The position numbers and the translations under genes were made by a program. This document shows positions 27,451 through 34,616 of a DNA stretch of 34,630 nt, piece after piece (position 1 is the first letter of the stretch; each line of letters starts with the position of its first letter). Origin of the DNA: an uncultured Chitinophagaceae bacterium (GTDB taxonomy: Bacteria; Bacteroidota; Bacteroidia; Chitinophagales; Chitinophagaceae). Location of the stretch: the NCBI GenBank assembly GCA_903870685.1, contig CAIQDX010000044.1:1-34630 (forward strand), in the 5' to 3' direction. The notes beneath the pieces were generated by a model. The model was not told the origin of the DNA. It made no database searches and saw nothing but the letters and a program-made list of their open reading frames with translations.

Positions 27451-28038
27451 TCAATCATTCAATCCCTTACCATTTAAAATTGCTTGCAAACATTTTGCAA
27501 TTCTAGTCTCACGAGTGTTGGATTGTTTGGGCTGAGAAAAATAAAAGAGATATTGTCTTTGCCGTCCCGGTGTCAATGCCTTAAAAGCAGTTTTCAATGC
27601 AGGGTTTTTATGTAGTGTGTTTTGAAATTCTACAGGTATTTTATAATCTTCAGTTTTCTTAAGCGTCACTTTTAAACCTGCTTTTTCTACTTCTATTGCT
27701 TCATAGATATAAGCTTTCAAAATGGTTTTTAATTTCACTATTTCTTTTACATTGGTAAACCTGATCTGGCGTGCCGATTGTACATTCTCCGTTTGTTGAA
27801 TTAATATACCATTGTCATCTTTTAACAACGCCCCTTTAAAAAACAGAAGTGCACAGTATTCTTTAAAGCCGTGTATTAATACGATGTTCGTTTTTTGAAA
27901 TGTGTAACAGGGGCAACCCCATTTCAATTCTTCATTTAGTCCGCAGTCCAGAACTATCTTTCTTAATAGAATACTTACTTCCTGCCATTTTTTTGCTTTA
28001 TTAAAATAAAAATCAACATCCGGATTCATGCTATTCAT
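27451..28038 (-). CDS. YdeI/OmdA-like protein with DUF1801 domain
   Basis: This is a 195-residue cytoplasmic protein. Residues about 10-115 look like a DUF1801 domain (LNEELKWGCPCYTFQKTNIV, then HGFKEYCALLFFKGALLKD). Residues about 130-195 match the C-terminal OmdA/YdeI helical domain (NPALKTAFKALTPGRQRQYL, then ARCLQAI-type ending). The family was linked to bacteriocin or antimicrobial-peptide resistance in enteric bacteria, but the mechanism is unclear. The ATG at 28036-28038 is chosen; MNP three codons later is an alternative. Confidence 0.85.
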   Translation of the reverse strand: MNSMNPDVDFYFNKAKKWQEVSILLRKIVLDCGLNEELKWGCPCYTFQKTNIVLIHGFKEYCALLFFKGALLKDDNGILIQQTENVQSARQIRFTNVKEIVKLKTILKAYIYEAIEVEKAGLKVTLKKTEDYKIPVEFQNTLHKNPALKTAFKALTPGRQRQYLFYFSQPKQSNTRETRIAKCLQAILNGKGLND

Positions 28039-28117
28039 TTTAAGTATTTTGAATTAAGTAAGTTTAAATCTACTAATAAAGTGTAAGCAATAATATAGAA
28101 TTCTGTATTGTTGGATA

Positions 28118-28768
28118 TTAGATATCATTCAATACACTTAGCACAGGCTTTTCTTTCTTCATTTGTTTAAATGCTGATAAAGTATTTCTTAAACCTATTT
28201 TATTAAAGCAGAGTTTGGCTTTACCTGTTGCTGTAAGTGAGTTGATACCTGCAAGACACTGTATCATCCATTTTCTATTTTGCTTGTTTCTGCTATGCCA
28301 TTTTGATGTACTGATATATTTATTTGGAAAAATATACCAGTGTGATTGGCGGGTAAAATAATAACTATGTGGTAGCTGAGTGATGGCAGCTGCCCATTCC
28401 TCAATAAGCAGTAAAGAATTGGATGTAGCGGGATCGAGTACATAGTGTAAGACCAGCCCGTCTTGCATCACAGGAACCACTGCTGCCACATGATAATTCC
28501 AATTTTGTTTTAATTCACCAACATGATTTTTAAGATAAGCACCGCCAAATACCCAGCCTTTATAATTAGGTATATCCCATTCATCCAACAAAACACATAT
28601 TGCATCGGCCCTTCCTTCACAACCATTATTAGCATTTTTCCAGTTAAATAACCTGTGCTGTTTAAAGAAAATGAATAACTGTTCTGCTTGTTTTTTTGAT
28701 ACTGTTTTTTCGGGAAAACCGGTATCAGAAAGAACGGAATCGAAAAGAGTGGGGACGATAATATTCAT
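28118..28768 (-). CDS. Predicted protein-glutamine deamidase (protein-glutaminase-like)
   Basis: This is a 216-residue protein without a signal peptide. The segment NNGCEGRADAICVLLDEW (Cys50), then WNYHVAAVVPV (His93), then HYVLDPATSN (Asp112) reproduces the ordered Cys-His-Asp triad and flanking residues of protein-glutamine glutaminase-type deamidases, which turn glutamine side chains in proteins into glutamate. The known enzyme is secreted; this one appears cytoplasmic, or is exported by another route. No obvious immunity or secretion gene adjoins it. The family match is by motif and spacing only. Transglutaminase-like or papain-like folds share the triad and are the main alternative. Confidence 0.62.
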   Translation of the reverse strand: MNIIVPTLFDSVLSDTGFPEKTVSKKQAEQLFIFFKQHRLFNWKNANNGCEGRADAICVLLDEWDIPNYKGWVFGGAYLKNHVGELKQNWNYHVAAVVPVMQDGLVLHYVLDPATSNSLLLIEEWAAAITQLPHSYYFTRQSHWYIFPNKYISTSKWHSRNKQNRKWMIQCLAGINSLTATGKAKLCFNKIGLRNTLSAFKQMKKEKPVLSVLNDI

Positions 28769-28886
28769 TGAACTGAAGATAGACTTATTCCATTTACTTT
28801 TTGTATTTGTAATTAACTCTATTGGTGCTTCTCTTAAACTTCAAACGAGAATTATAATGAAAGACGATCAGTAGGTGTATCATAAA

Positions 28887-28912
28887 ATCGGTTTGTAATA
28901 CTATTAACCGAT
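28887..28912 (-). terminator. Possible weak terminator after the small membrane-protein gene
   Basis: ATCGGTT (28887-28893) pairs perfectly with AACCGAT (28906-28912) across 12 bases; on the minus strand it is followed by ATTTTATG. It lies 26 bases beyond the stop at 28938. The T-tract is short. Confidence 0.35.
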
Positions 28913-28937
28913 CTGACAAATTTTAATTTATTTCAAA

Positions 28938-29132
28938 CTATTTATTGAAGATCATACCAAAAATCGCTAACAAAGTCATCATAAAAAAAATACCTAAAAC
29001 AAATAATAAAATAATGCCTTTTTTAGCAAAACGATAAATAATAAATGCTTTAAGTAGTGAAGTTAAATTTGAATGATCATTGTTTTGTTTAACTTCTTTT
29101 GTATTATCACTATTAAATTTTTGAGTTTCCAT
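28938..29132 (-). CDS. Small single-pass membrane protein, 64 residues
   Basis: A polar N-terminus (about 1-25, rich in Asn/Lys/Asp) is followed by a basic stretch YRFAKKG and one strongly hydrophobic segment (about 39-61). I do not recognise the family. It stands alone between long gaps with a possible weak terminator. It could be a short membrane peptide of regulatory type; coding is supported only by the clear topology. Confidence 0.55.
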   Translation of the reverse strand: METQKFNSDNTKEVKQNNDHSNLTSLLKAFIIYRFAKKGIILLFVLGIFFMMTLLAIFGMIFNK

Positions 29133-29294
29133 TCGATCATTTTTAAGTAGATAAATTTTTTTATTGCAATTATGCTCTATAAAATTAAATACTTTTCATA
29201 TCCTCATTCTTGGTATAAAAGGATAGATGGTAGAATAATAGTTTTAATAGGTATTTCGCTTTGTCGGTATTTTTCATAAATAACTTTTATAAAA

Positions 29295-30266
29295 TTATTT
29301 TAAAGTTTGTTCCGGTACACCTTCAAAACTTAGTTTAACCGGAAGTATAAAACCTTTTGTATCAAAAAATAATTGTTCAATACAGGTAACACGATTATTG
29401 GCTGCCGTTTCACCCAATGGTCTGCGATGATAGACAATATACCAAAGATCTTTTGCTATATCATGCATTACTGAATGATGACCTGCACCTGTTGCAATGG
29501 AAGAATCCTGTTGTAAAATTTTACCAACTCTTTCAAACGGACCGAAAGGAGAATCTGCAACAGCATAGGCAACAGAATAATCAGGACCGGTCCATCCACC
29601 CTCACTCCACATAAAATAATATTTTTTATTTCTTACAAACATAAATGGACCTTCAACATAATGTTGCGGCGTAATTTCTTTAAACATATTGTCATCATTC
29701 ATGGGTATGATACCGGTAAAATCATTTTTTAGTTTAGCAATATTGCAATGTTGCCAGCCACCATAAATAATATAATACGCACCATCTGTATCATGAAAAA
29801 CAAACTGATCGATTGGTTGTGCTCCATTATAAAATTTATCGATCAATGGTTTGCCTAAATAATCTTTGAATGGTCCTTCGGGTTTATCTGCAACAGCTAC
29901 ACCAATGCCACCGTATTCATTATTGCTTTGAATATCGTTAGCACCAAAAAAGAAAAAATATTTTTTATCTTTTTCAATAATGGCAGGTGCCCACATGGCA
30001 CGCTTTGCCCATTTAATGGCAGCTGTATCTAAAATGTTTTTGTGTTTGGTCCAGTGAACAAGATCGTTTGAAGAAAAAGCATCGAAGAAAACTTGCTTGT
30101 TATACACATCAGAATATGTTGGATAAACCCAATAAGTTTTATTGAATATGGCTGCTTCAGGATCGGCATACCAGCCTTTGATGATTGGATTACCGGATGT
30201 TATTTTTTTCTGTGCAAAAGATGAAGCAACACAAAATAAAAAGATGAATAGAGTTATTCTTTTCAT
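29295..30266 (-). CDS. Glycoside hydrolase family 43 enzyme, secreted
   Basis: This is 323 residues from the ATG at 30264-30266; a longer in-frame start at 30371 would put a second hydrophobic stretch before a proper signal peptide and is rejected. The signal peptide is residues 1-19 (ending SFA-Q). The five-bladed propeller of GH43 is indicated by the catalytic base region GWYADPEAAI (Asp35), the pKa-modulating Asp in PIDQFVFHDTDG and the acid Glu in YVEGPFMF. Likely activity is on arabinose- or xylose-containing glycans, but the linkage cannot be told. No SusC/SusD or other glycanase genes are beside it. Confidence 0.85.
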   Translation of the reverse strand: MKRITLFIFLFCVASSFAQKKITSGNPIIKGWYADPEAAIFNKTYWVYPTYSDVYNKQVFFDAFSSNDLVHWTKHKNILDTAAIKWAKRAMWAPAIIEKDKKYFFFFGANDIQSNNEYGGIGVAVADKPEGPFKDYLGKPLIDKFYNGAQPIDQFVFHDTDGAYYIIYGGWQHCNIAKLKNDFTGIIPMNDDNMFKEITPQHYVEGPFMFVRNKKYYFMWSEGGWTGPDYSVAYAVADSPFGPFERVGKILQQDSSIATGAGHHSVMHDIAKDLWYIVYHRRPLGETAANNRVTCIEQLFFDTKGFILPVKLSFEGVPEQTLK

Positions 30267-30287
30267 AGATATAATATAAAAAATACT

Positions 30288-30318
30288 GCCCTTGTTGGTG
30301 TTTTTCACCAACAACAGC
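30288..30318 (-). repeat. Dispersed palindrome, copy 4 (T-loop form) in the GH43 leader
   Basis: TTGTTGGTG (30292-30300) and CACCAACAA (30306-30314) form a 9-bp perfect stem with a TTTTT loop. It lies 26-48 bases upstream of the GH43 start codon, so it would sit in the mRNA leader or promoter. Confidence 0.85.
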
Positions 30319-30392
30319 AAAAATATAATTAAAAATAATTTATTAGCAGACGTATTAAAAAAACACAACAACAGTATTTTTAAAAAATCAGC

Positions 30393-30451
30393 GTGTTACA
30401 AACTATTACGCTGATAACCACATTGAAAACTGGGCATCAGCGGGTTCGGTT
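30393..30451 (+). repeat. 59-bp dispersed repeat, copy 1
   Basis: It matches 33981-34039 with 3 mismatches in 59. In this copy CAGCGT...ACGCTG around the left end form a 6-bp inverted repeat. The right part ends GGGCATCAGCGGGTTCGGTT in both copies. It lies just downstream of the unknown secreted protein's terminator. Confidence 0.92.
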
Positions 30452-30514
30452 CTTGCCGTTGTAGATCGGCCGACATTGGATCGACGTTGAGATTCGGCAG
30501 GTAAGAAAAAGAAA

Positions 30515-30535
30515 ACCCCCATGCAATATGGGGGT
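30515..30535 (-). terminator. Terminator of the secreted hypothetical gene
   Basis: An 8-bp perfect stem (ACCCCCAT/ATGGGGGT) with a GCAAT loop. On the minus strand it is followed by TTTTCTTTTTC. It lies 16 bases after the stop. Confidence 0.88.
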
Positions 30536-30551
30536 CTTCAAAGAAATTCAT

Positions 30552-31310
30552 TTATTGTGAACTAAGATCTTTTCTCAGTTTCATGGTGTACTGTTCATGT
30601 TTTACAACAGCTTCATCCAGTATTTTAATTCTTTTGTCCCAGGCAAGTGTTCCATATGCTTTAACGTATTCATCCTGAAAAGAAGGATTGCCATTATTCA
30701 TTGGCCCATAAAAATCAGTTTCTAAAGACTTGAAACCGTCTTTCAGATTACGAACTGTAATGTAGACAGGATCGGATCCAACCCATAATTGCTGAAAAAC
30801 GGTCTGACTAAGATTGTCCCAAAATGTTCCTTTTAGTTTACTTAATACTTTTACCCCTTTTGCTAACTCCGCCCTATAATCCTCGAGCATCGAAAGTTTA
30901 ATATGCCTTGTATTAAGAACAAATTTTTCTGCTTGAATGTCTGAGTGAAAACTTAAACTATCTATATAACGGTATGTTCCATTCATAGTTTCTTCCAATA
31001 ACGGAAAGAAAGCTTTATCCAGGTCCATACTATGTGCAGTCGCATCTGCTCTTTCGTTATCCAGACTTGCATAAGACTTACCACCGTTTACAAGATGATA
31101 ATAGCCCGTATAACGGCCGCTTAATATCTCATAAACATTCATCTTTTCATCGGCTTTGTGAAACTTGGCAATATGCGCTTTGTAAGCTGCTTCAAATGCC
31201 ATCTTTTGCCCCAGTTTAGGTTTTACCGTATTAACGGTACTGAGGTCAGTTTTTTGAGAATAGGCTACTATCGTTACGAACGAAAGCAGCATGACAATGA
31301 TCTTTTTCAT
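30552..31310 (-). CDS. Secreted hypothetical protein, 252 residues
   Basis: The signal peptide covers residues 1-18 (VAYS-Q). The mature part is mainly helical (TVKPKLGQKMAFEAAYKAHI, then FHKADEKMNVYEILSGRYTG). I do not recognise a family, although the general look (a KxGQ...E..YKAHIAKFH start) recurs in short Bacteroidota periplasmic proteins of unknown role. It has its own terminator and a 587-base upstream gap with palindromes. Codon use looks normal. Confidence 0.7.
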   Translation of the reverse strand: MKKIIVMLLSFVTIVAYSQKTDLSTVNTVKPKLGQKMAFEAAYKAHIAKFHKADEKMNVYEILSGRYTGYYHLVNGGKSYASLDNERADATAHSMDLDKAFFPLLEETMNGTYRYIDSLSFHSDIQAEKFVLNTRHIKLSMLEDYRAELAKGVKVLSKLKGTFWDNLSQTVFQQLWVGSDPVYITVRNLKDGFKSLETDFYGPMNNGNPSFQDEYVKAYGTLAWDKRIKILDEAVVKHEQYTMKLRKDLSSQ

Positions 31311-31413
31311 TTGTTTTTGTTTAGGTTTTAAAAAAATTTACTGATACAAAAAGTACAGATGGTACTCCTCAAAATGTTTTGGTGTTATAGGTTGTACATA
31401 CACTGATGTACTC

Positions 31414-31428
31414 TACTGCATTGCAGTA
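31414..31428. promoter_or_regulatory. 15-bp palindrome, possible operator
   Basis: TACTGCA-T-TGCAGTA, perfect 7-bp arms, 104 bases upstream of the start at 31310. The size and symmetry fit a dimeric regulator site, but no regulator is assigned. Confidence 0.35.
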
Positions 31429-31502
31429 CCGATTACCCATTTTAGTTTTGTTATGGTTTAATCACTAGCAATTATTTTAGTTACAGAAACAGAATTTCCA
31501 TT

Positions 31503-31528
31503 TTAATTGAAATATATATTTCAATTAA
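31503..31528. promoter_or_regulatory. Perfect 26-bp AT-rich palindrome, possible operator
   Basis: The 13-base half TTAATTGAAATAT is followed exactly by its reverse complement. It is AT-only except for two G-C pairs. Located in a gap with no gene. Confidence 0.4.
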
Positions 31529-31791
31529 GTCTTTAGATAAGATAGACTTTAGAACATTTGCAAAAAAGCAATAACAATTTAATAAGAGAAGATATTTTTC
31601 GGGTCTCTGCTTAATATGAGGGTAGCAAGCGAAGAAGAGATAAAATATTTTCAGATACTATGATCAGAAAAGTATTCAGCAGTTATAACTACAACTCTAA
31701 TTTAATTTGCATATTCGATTAATGCAATACTTTTTAAATAATTAATATTTGTTTTTCCTTAAATCGTAAAACGCATTCTAGGAATACAAAT

Positions 31792-31814
31792 CCCGTTGGT
31801 CAGCAACCAACGGG
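31792..31814 (-). repeat. Dispersed palindrome, copy 5 (inverse orientation)
   Basis: CCCGTTGGT (31792-31800) and ACCAACGGG (31806-31814), 9-bp perfect stem, loop CAGCA. The loop reads TCAGC where others read GCTGA, so the copy is inverted. It lies 84 bases downstream of the S33 hydrolase stop. Confidence 0.85.
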
Positions 31815-31860
31815 GCGGAGAGAGATTTTACAAAATAGAATAAAAACTTTCTTTTCTCTT

Positions 31861-31889
31861 GCCTTTATTGGTCGAAGCTCAACAACGGC
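31861..31889 (+). repeat. Dispersed palindrome, divergent copy 6
   Basis: GCCTTTATTGGTCG at left and CAACAACGGC at right align with the family over its full 29-base length, but the central stem is degraded. It lies just after the S33 hydrolase stop codon. Confidence 0.5.
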
Positions 31890-31897
31890 GGAATATT

Positions 31898-32911
31898 TTA
31901 CAAACTTCCCGAATCAACATCCTTAATAAACTTGATAACCCCGCTCATAAAAACCTGTTGGTCATCCCACATCGATAAATGACTGCCATTAGGGCAATAC
32001 AGATAACGTCCTTTTTGTACCATTTTACTTTGTGCTTCCATGGCATTCGGATCCATTGTATCGTGTTTAGCACCTATCATTAAAGTAGGAACTGTTATTT
32101 CTTTCAAACGATTCTTAATATCCCAATTGGCTAAACGACCACTTACACCAAACTCACTTGGTCCTTGCATCATGGTATAAATTTCGCCGTTAACATGCTT
32201 CATGGCTCGGTTAAAACCATCAGGCCATTCTTTCAAACGACATAAATGTTCGTGATAAAAATTGGGAATTAATAATTCCATATAACGGGGATTATTAAAA
32301 TCCTTTTTTGCTTCAATGGCTTTAATTTCGGCAAGAACTTCCGGTTTCATTTGCTTAGCAAGCACTTCATCAGCATACTTGCCGTATTCCGGTATACTTG
32401 CAACCATATTGGCAACTAAAAGGCCTTTTAAATTCTTTTGATATTTCAGTGCATATTCCATCGCCAGAATACCGCCCCAAGAGTTACCTAACACATAAAA
32501 ATTGCTGCTGTCGGCACCAATGGCTTGGCGCACCTGTTCAACTTCTTCAACAAAACGTGCAGTTGTCCAAAGACTGCTGTCTTTTGGTTGGTCGCTATAG
32601 TAAGAACCTAACTGATCGTATTCATAAAATTCAAAACCTTGTCTTTGAAAAAAGGTTTCAAAACATTCCATGTACTCATGCGTCATGGCCGGACCTCCAT
32701 GCAATAACAATATTTTTATTTTCGGATTATTACCAAAACGTTTTGTCCATACTTTAAAATCACCCACAGGTGTTTTTATTGGGATCATTTTTACGCCTGC
32801 TGATTCGATCGAATCACCATAGCTAAAATAATCAGCAACAGATGTTGATGCTGTTTTTTGTTTACACGAAATAGAAAAGCAAACAGCTGCAATGAGGATG
32901 AATAAACGCAT
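31898..32911 (-). CDS. Lipoprotein proline-iminopeptidase-like alpha/beta hydrolase (S33 family)
   Basis: This is a 337-residue protein. The signal sequence ends in a lipobox (FSISC, Cys16), so it should be a lipoprotein. The hydrolase has the oxyanion HGGPA motif, nucleophile GNSWGG, catalytic Asp in GAKHDTMDP and His in NGSHLSMWDD. The HGGP motif is typical of proline iminopeptidase, which removes N-terminal proline; the lipoprotein form would act in the periplasm or at the surface. The exact substrate is not proven. Two palindrome copies lie downstream. Confidence 0.88.
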   Translation of the reverse strand: MRLFILIAAVCFSISCKQKTASTSVADYFSYGDSIESAGVKMIPIKTPVGDFKVWTKRFGNNPKIKILLLHGGPAMTHEYMECFETFFQRQGFEFYEYDQLGSYYSDQPKDSSLWTTARFVEEVEQVRQAIGADSSNFYVLGNSWGGILAMEYALKYQKNLKGLLVANMVASIPEYGKYADEVLAKQMKPEVLAEIKAIEAKKDFNNPRYMELLIPNFYHEHLCRLKEWPDGFNRAMKHVNGEIYTMMQGPSEFGVSGRLANWDIKNRLKEITVPTLMIGAKHDTMDPNAMEAQSKMVQKGRYLYCPNGSHLSMWDDQQVFMSGVIKFIKDVDSGSL

Positions 32912-33024
32912 GACTTTTAATTTTTAAAGTGGTATATGATTTGGCCTGTTAATTCAATCAATATAAAGATATAGACTGTTGTTGTTATTGTTTCAGGTGA
33001 ACAATTAATCTGAATATTAAATTC

Positions 33025-33043
33025 TGTTGGTCAGCGACCAACA
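33025..33043 (-). repeat. Dispersed palindrome, copy 7 (inverse orientation)
   Basis: TGTTGGTC and GACCAACA, 8-bp perfect stem with AGC spacer. Its centre is the reverse complement of copy 2. Lies 35 bases downstream of the SRPBCC gene. Confidence 0.85.
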
Positions 33044-33077
33044 AGGGTAGAAACGCGTTCCAGAAATACAAGCCATC

Positions 33078-33533
33078 CTATTTTTTTAAATAATCGAAAC
33101 CACCTTTTCTTAAATTAATTCCATACTCCATGTAGGCTTTTAAGCAGGCAAGAAAATTTGCCCAACCTTCTGTGTTTCCTTTTAGCCATTTAATTCCGGC
33201 CTCATCATTGTCTCTGCTTTTTTCAGTAACAGTTACCAACACCGAATTATTTTCTTTTGCTGTTAATACCATTTCCACCAATAGTTCCTGTTCATCCATC
33301 ATCCAATAAAACGAAATGTATTTATCTGTTTCTATTTTACCAACCCGTATAGGAAATTCCATTGGGAATTCGGGAAAACTCCAGATCAAAATTTTCCCTT
33401 CTTCTATTCGCCCCGAACTCTTTGCAATAAAATAATTACTCATTTTTAAAGGATCAACAATTGCTTCAAAAACTTCTTCTATCGGTTTCTGAATTTGCAA
33501 AGCTGCTTTGATTTCTAATTTTGTATTCGGCAT
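33078..33533 (-). CDS. SRPBCC-superfamily protein (AHSA1-like)
   Basis: This is a 151-residue cytoplasmic protein with the START-like/AHSA1 (activator of Hsp90 ATPase homologue) pattern: IQKPIEEVFEAIVDPLKMSN, then WSFPEFPMEFPIRV, then ENNSVLVTVTEKS, ending in the long helix GWANFLACLKAYMEYGINLR. The family binds hydrophobic ligands; the ligand here is unknown. The start at 33531-33533 is clear. Confidence 0.87.
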   Translation of the reverse strand: MPNTKLEIKAALQIQKPIEEVFEAIVDPLKMSNYFIAKSSGRIEEGKILIWSFPEFPMEFPIRVGKIETDKYISFYWMMDEQELLVEMVLTAKENNSVLVTVTEKSRDNDEAGIKWLKGNTEGWANFLACLKAYMEYGINLRKGGFDYLKK

Positions 33534-33686
33534 AATTTTAAATTAATGATTGTAATTTTTAACAACAAAATTTAGTATTTGTTTAAAAATGCCAGTTACA
33601 ATTAAAGATAAGAAATAGAAAAAAACTGCGCCGTCACTAGCTGCATGTTTAGAAGTGAAGAAGAAACTTACTATTATCGTTTAAAT

Positions 33687-33851
33687 TTATTCGCCTTTAT
33701 TTTTAAAATTATCGGCTACCAGAAATACAATACCGATGGCTAACCAAAAAATTGACTTGATCCAATTATGTGTTTGGAAAGCTTCTAACATTGCAACACC
33801 GAAAAAGAGAATAAACACGGCAAAGTTGCTGCCTAATTTAATTTTTTTCAT
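33687..33851 (-). CDS. Small two-helix membrane protein, 54 residues
   Basis: I start it at the internal ATG at 33849-33851 (MKKIKLGSNF), because the upstream ATG adds seven residues with no better context. Two hydrophobic segments (about 8-24 and 31-45) are separated by TQTHNWI-like polar turn, and the C-terminus is charged (DNFKNKGE). No family recognised. Short, so coding is less certain. Confidence 0.5.
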   Translation of the reverse strand: MKKIKLGSNFAVFILFFGVAMLEAFQTHNWIKSIFWLAIGIVFLVADNFKNKGE

Positions 33852-33906
33852 TACTATAATTTTTGGCTTCACTCAAAAATAGCAGACAATGTAAATATAT
33901 ACTATT

Positions 33907-33935
33907 GCCGTTGTTGGTCGCTCACCAACATCCAC
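33907..33935 (+). repeat. Dispersed palindrome, copy 8
   Basis: GCCGTTGTTGGT (33907-33918) and ACCAACA (33924-33930) around CGCTC; 7-bp perfect stem. Lies 46 bases left of the second 59-bp repeat. Confidence 0.8.
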
Positions 33936-33980
33936 TCGAAATATAAAAAACCACCAACATTAAAATTTAAAATAAACAGG

Positions 33981-34039
33981 GTGTTACAAATTATTACACT
34001 GATAACCACATTGAAAACCGGGCATCAGCGGGTTCGGTT
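33981..34039 (+). repeat. 59-bp dispersed repeat, copy 2
   Basis: 56 of 59 bases match the copy at 30393-30451, in the same orientation. As in copy 1, a dispersed palindrome lies 45-80 bases to the left, so the two may form one composite element. Confidence 0.92.
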
Positions 34040-34116
34040 TCAACTTGTATAGGTAAGCTAATAGCTATCAGTTTCAATTCTTCACAAACAAACAACAAAA
34101 ACAAAAAAAAAATAGA

Positions 34117-34140
34117 GGGGGTGGGGGGTGATGGGGGGGG
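34117..34140 (+). other. G-rich tract, potential G-quadruplex
   Basis: G5-T-G6-TGAT-G8 follows a long A-rich run and ends two bases before the stop of the HTH gene. On the HTH mRNA strand this is a C-rich tract followed by T-rich sequence, directly after the stop codon. Confidence 0.7.
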
Positions 34141-34142
34141 TA

Positions 34143-34355
34143 TCAGGCAACACGTGTGTTCAACAAATGATCATGCAAAAAAACTTCAACATCGGTGTCT
34201 TTAAAATATAATTTGCCTTTGACCTTTGCACAACTTAAACCCAGCTTTCGCCAGGTAAGCAGTGTACGGGCACTGATGTGAAATCGCTCTAACATGTCGT
34301 GCTTGTCTAACCAGTTCGATAATGCAGTACTGGTCTCTGTTTTTTTTGTAACCAT
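34143..34355 (-). CDS. Excisionase-like helix-turn-helix DNA-binding protein
   Basis: This is 70 residues from the ATG at 34353-34355 (MVTKKTETS); the longer frame to 34418 adds an AT-rich leader and is rejected. The HTH_17/MerR-like pattern is clear: LERFHISARTLLTWRKLGLSCAKVKGKLYFKDTDVEVFL, where the wing KGKLYFK and recognition helix SARTLLTWRK are typical. Such proteins are excisionases or activators of mobile genetic elements in Bacteroidota, often beside mobilisation genes. No integrase, relaxase or primase is visible here, so it may be a remnant. The 3' end abuts the G-rich tract. Confidence 0.75.
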   Translation of the reverse strand: MVTKKTETSTALSNWLDKHDMLERFHISARTLLTWRKLGLSCAKVKGKLYFKDTDVEVFLHDHLLNTRVA

Positions 34356-34467
34356 AGTTATGCATTTATATTGGTATATAATATTTATGCTAATGTATGA
34401 AATATTTTGTAATAACATAATTATTTTAAAATATATTATTTATATACTGTTGACTCCCTCATTAACC

Positions 34468-34616
34468 GTCATTACGAGGCTTCCCCGCAGGGTTTATTAA
34501 TTAAATGAAATGGTTGTTGCAAAAAGAGTTTCATTAAAAGGTGAAATGTAAATGAAGCCGTGGTTATCTGTTCTTTAAATAACGTGTTTTAATAATGAGA
34601 TAGCCACAGCTTTGAC
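34468..34616 (+). repeat. Composite REP-like element with 66-bp repeat, copy 2
   Basis: CGTCATTACGAGGCTTCC stands at its left end. The 66-bp repeat occupies 34551-34616 and matches 27119-27184 with one mismatch, with the same 15-position imperfect hairpin. The middle 65 bases differ from copy 1, so only the ends are conserved. It may run beyond the window. Confidence 0.85.

Larger units (their letters stand above)
31311..31897. other. 587-base intergenic region with palindromes, no gene
   Basis: No gene is visible. It contains TACTGCATTGCAGTA (31414-31428), a 15-bp palindrome with one central base and 7-bp arms, and a perfect 26-bp palindrome at 31503-31528. Two copies of the dispersed palindrome lie near its right end. 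The left part should hold the promoter of the secreted hypothetical gene. Confidence 0.65.

Noticed and set aside
30267-30371. Longer GH43 start at 30371
   Set aside because: It adds 35 residues with a second hydrophobic stretch before a normal signal peptide and runs across the palindromic repeat.
26991-33935. Palindromes as integron attC sites
   Set aside because: The genes are mostly on one strand and the palindromes often follow genes, but attC R'/R'' core triplets (GTT...AAC with variable length) are not convincingly arranged, both orientations occur and no integrase is visible.
26991-33935. Palindromes as ordinary intrinsic terminators
   Set aside because: No consistent T-tract follows in the direction of the genes, and copy 4 lies upstream of a gene.
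26991-33935. CRISPR array
   Set aside because: The repeats are irregularly spaced by hundreds to thousands of bases with genes between, and no cas genes are present.
34356-34418. Longer start of the HTH gene
   Set aside because: The extra 21 residues are encoded by AT-rich intergenic-type sequence and are not part of the HTH fold.
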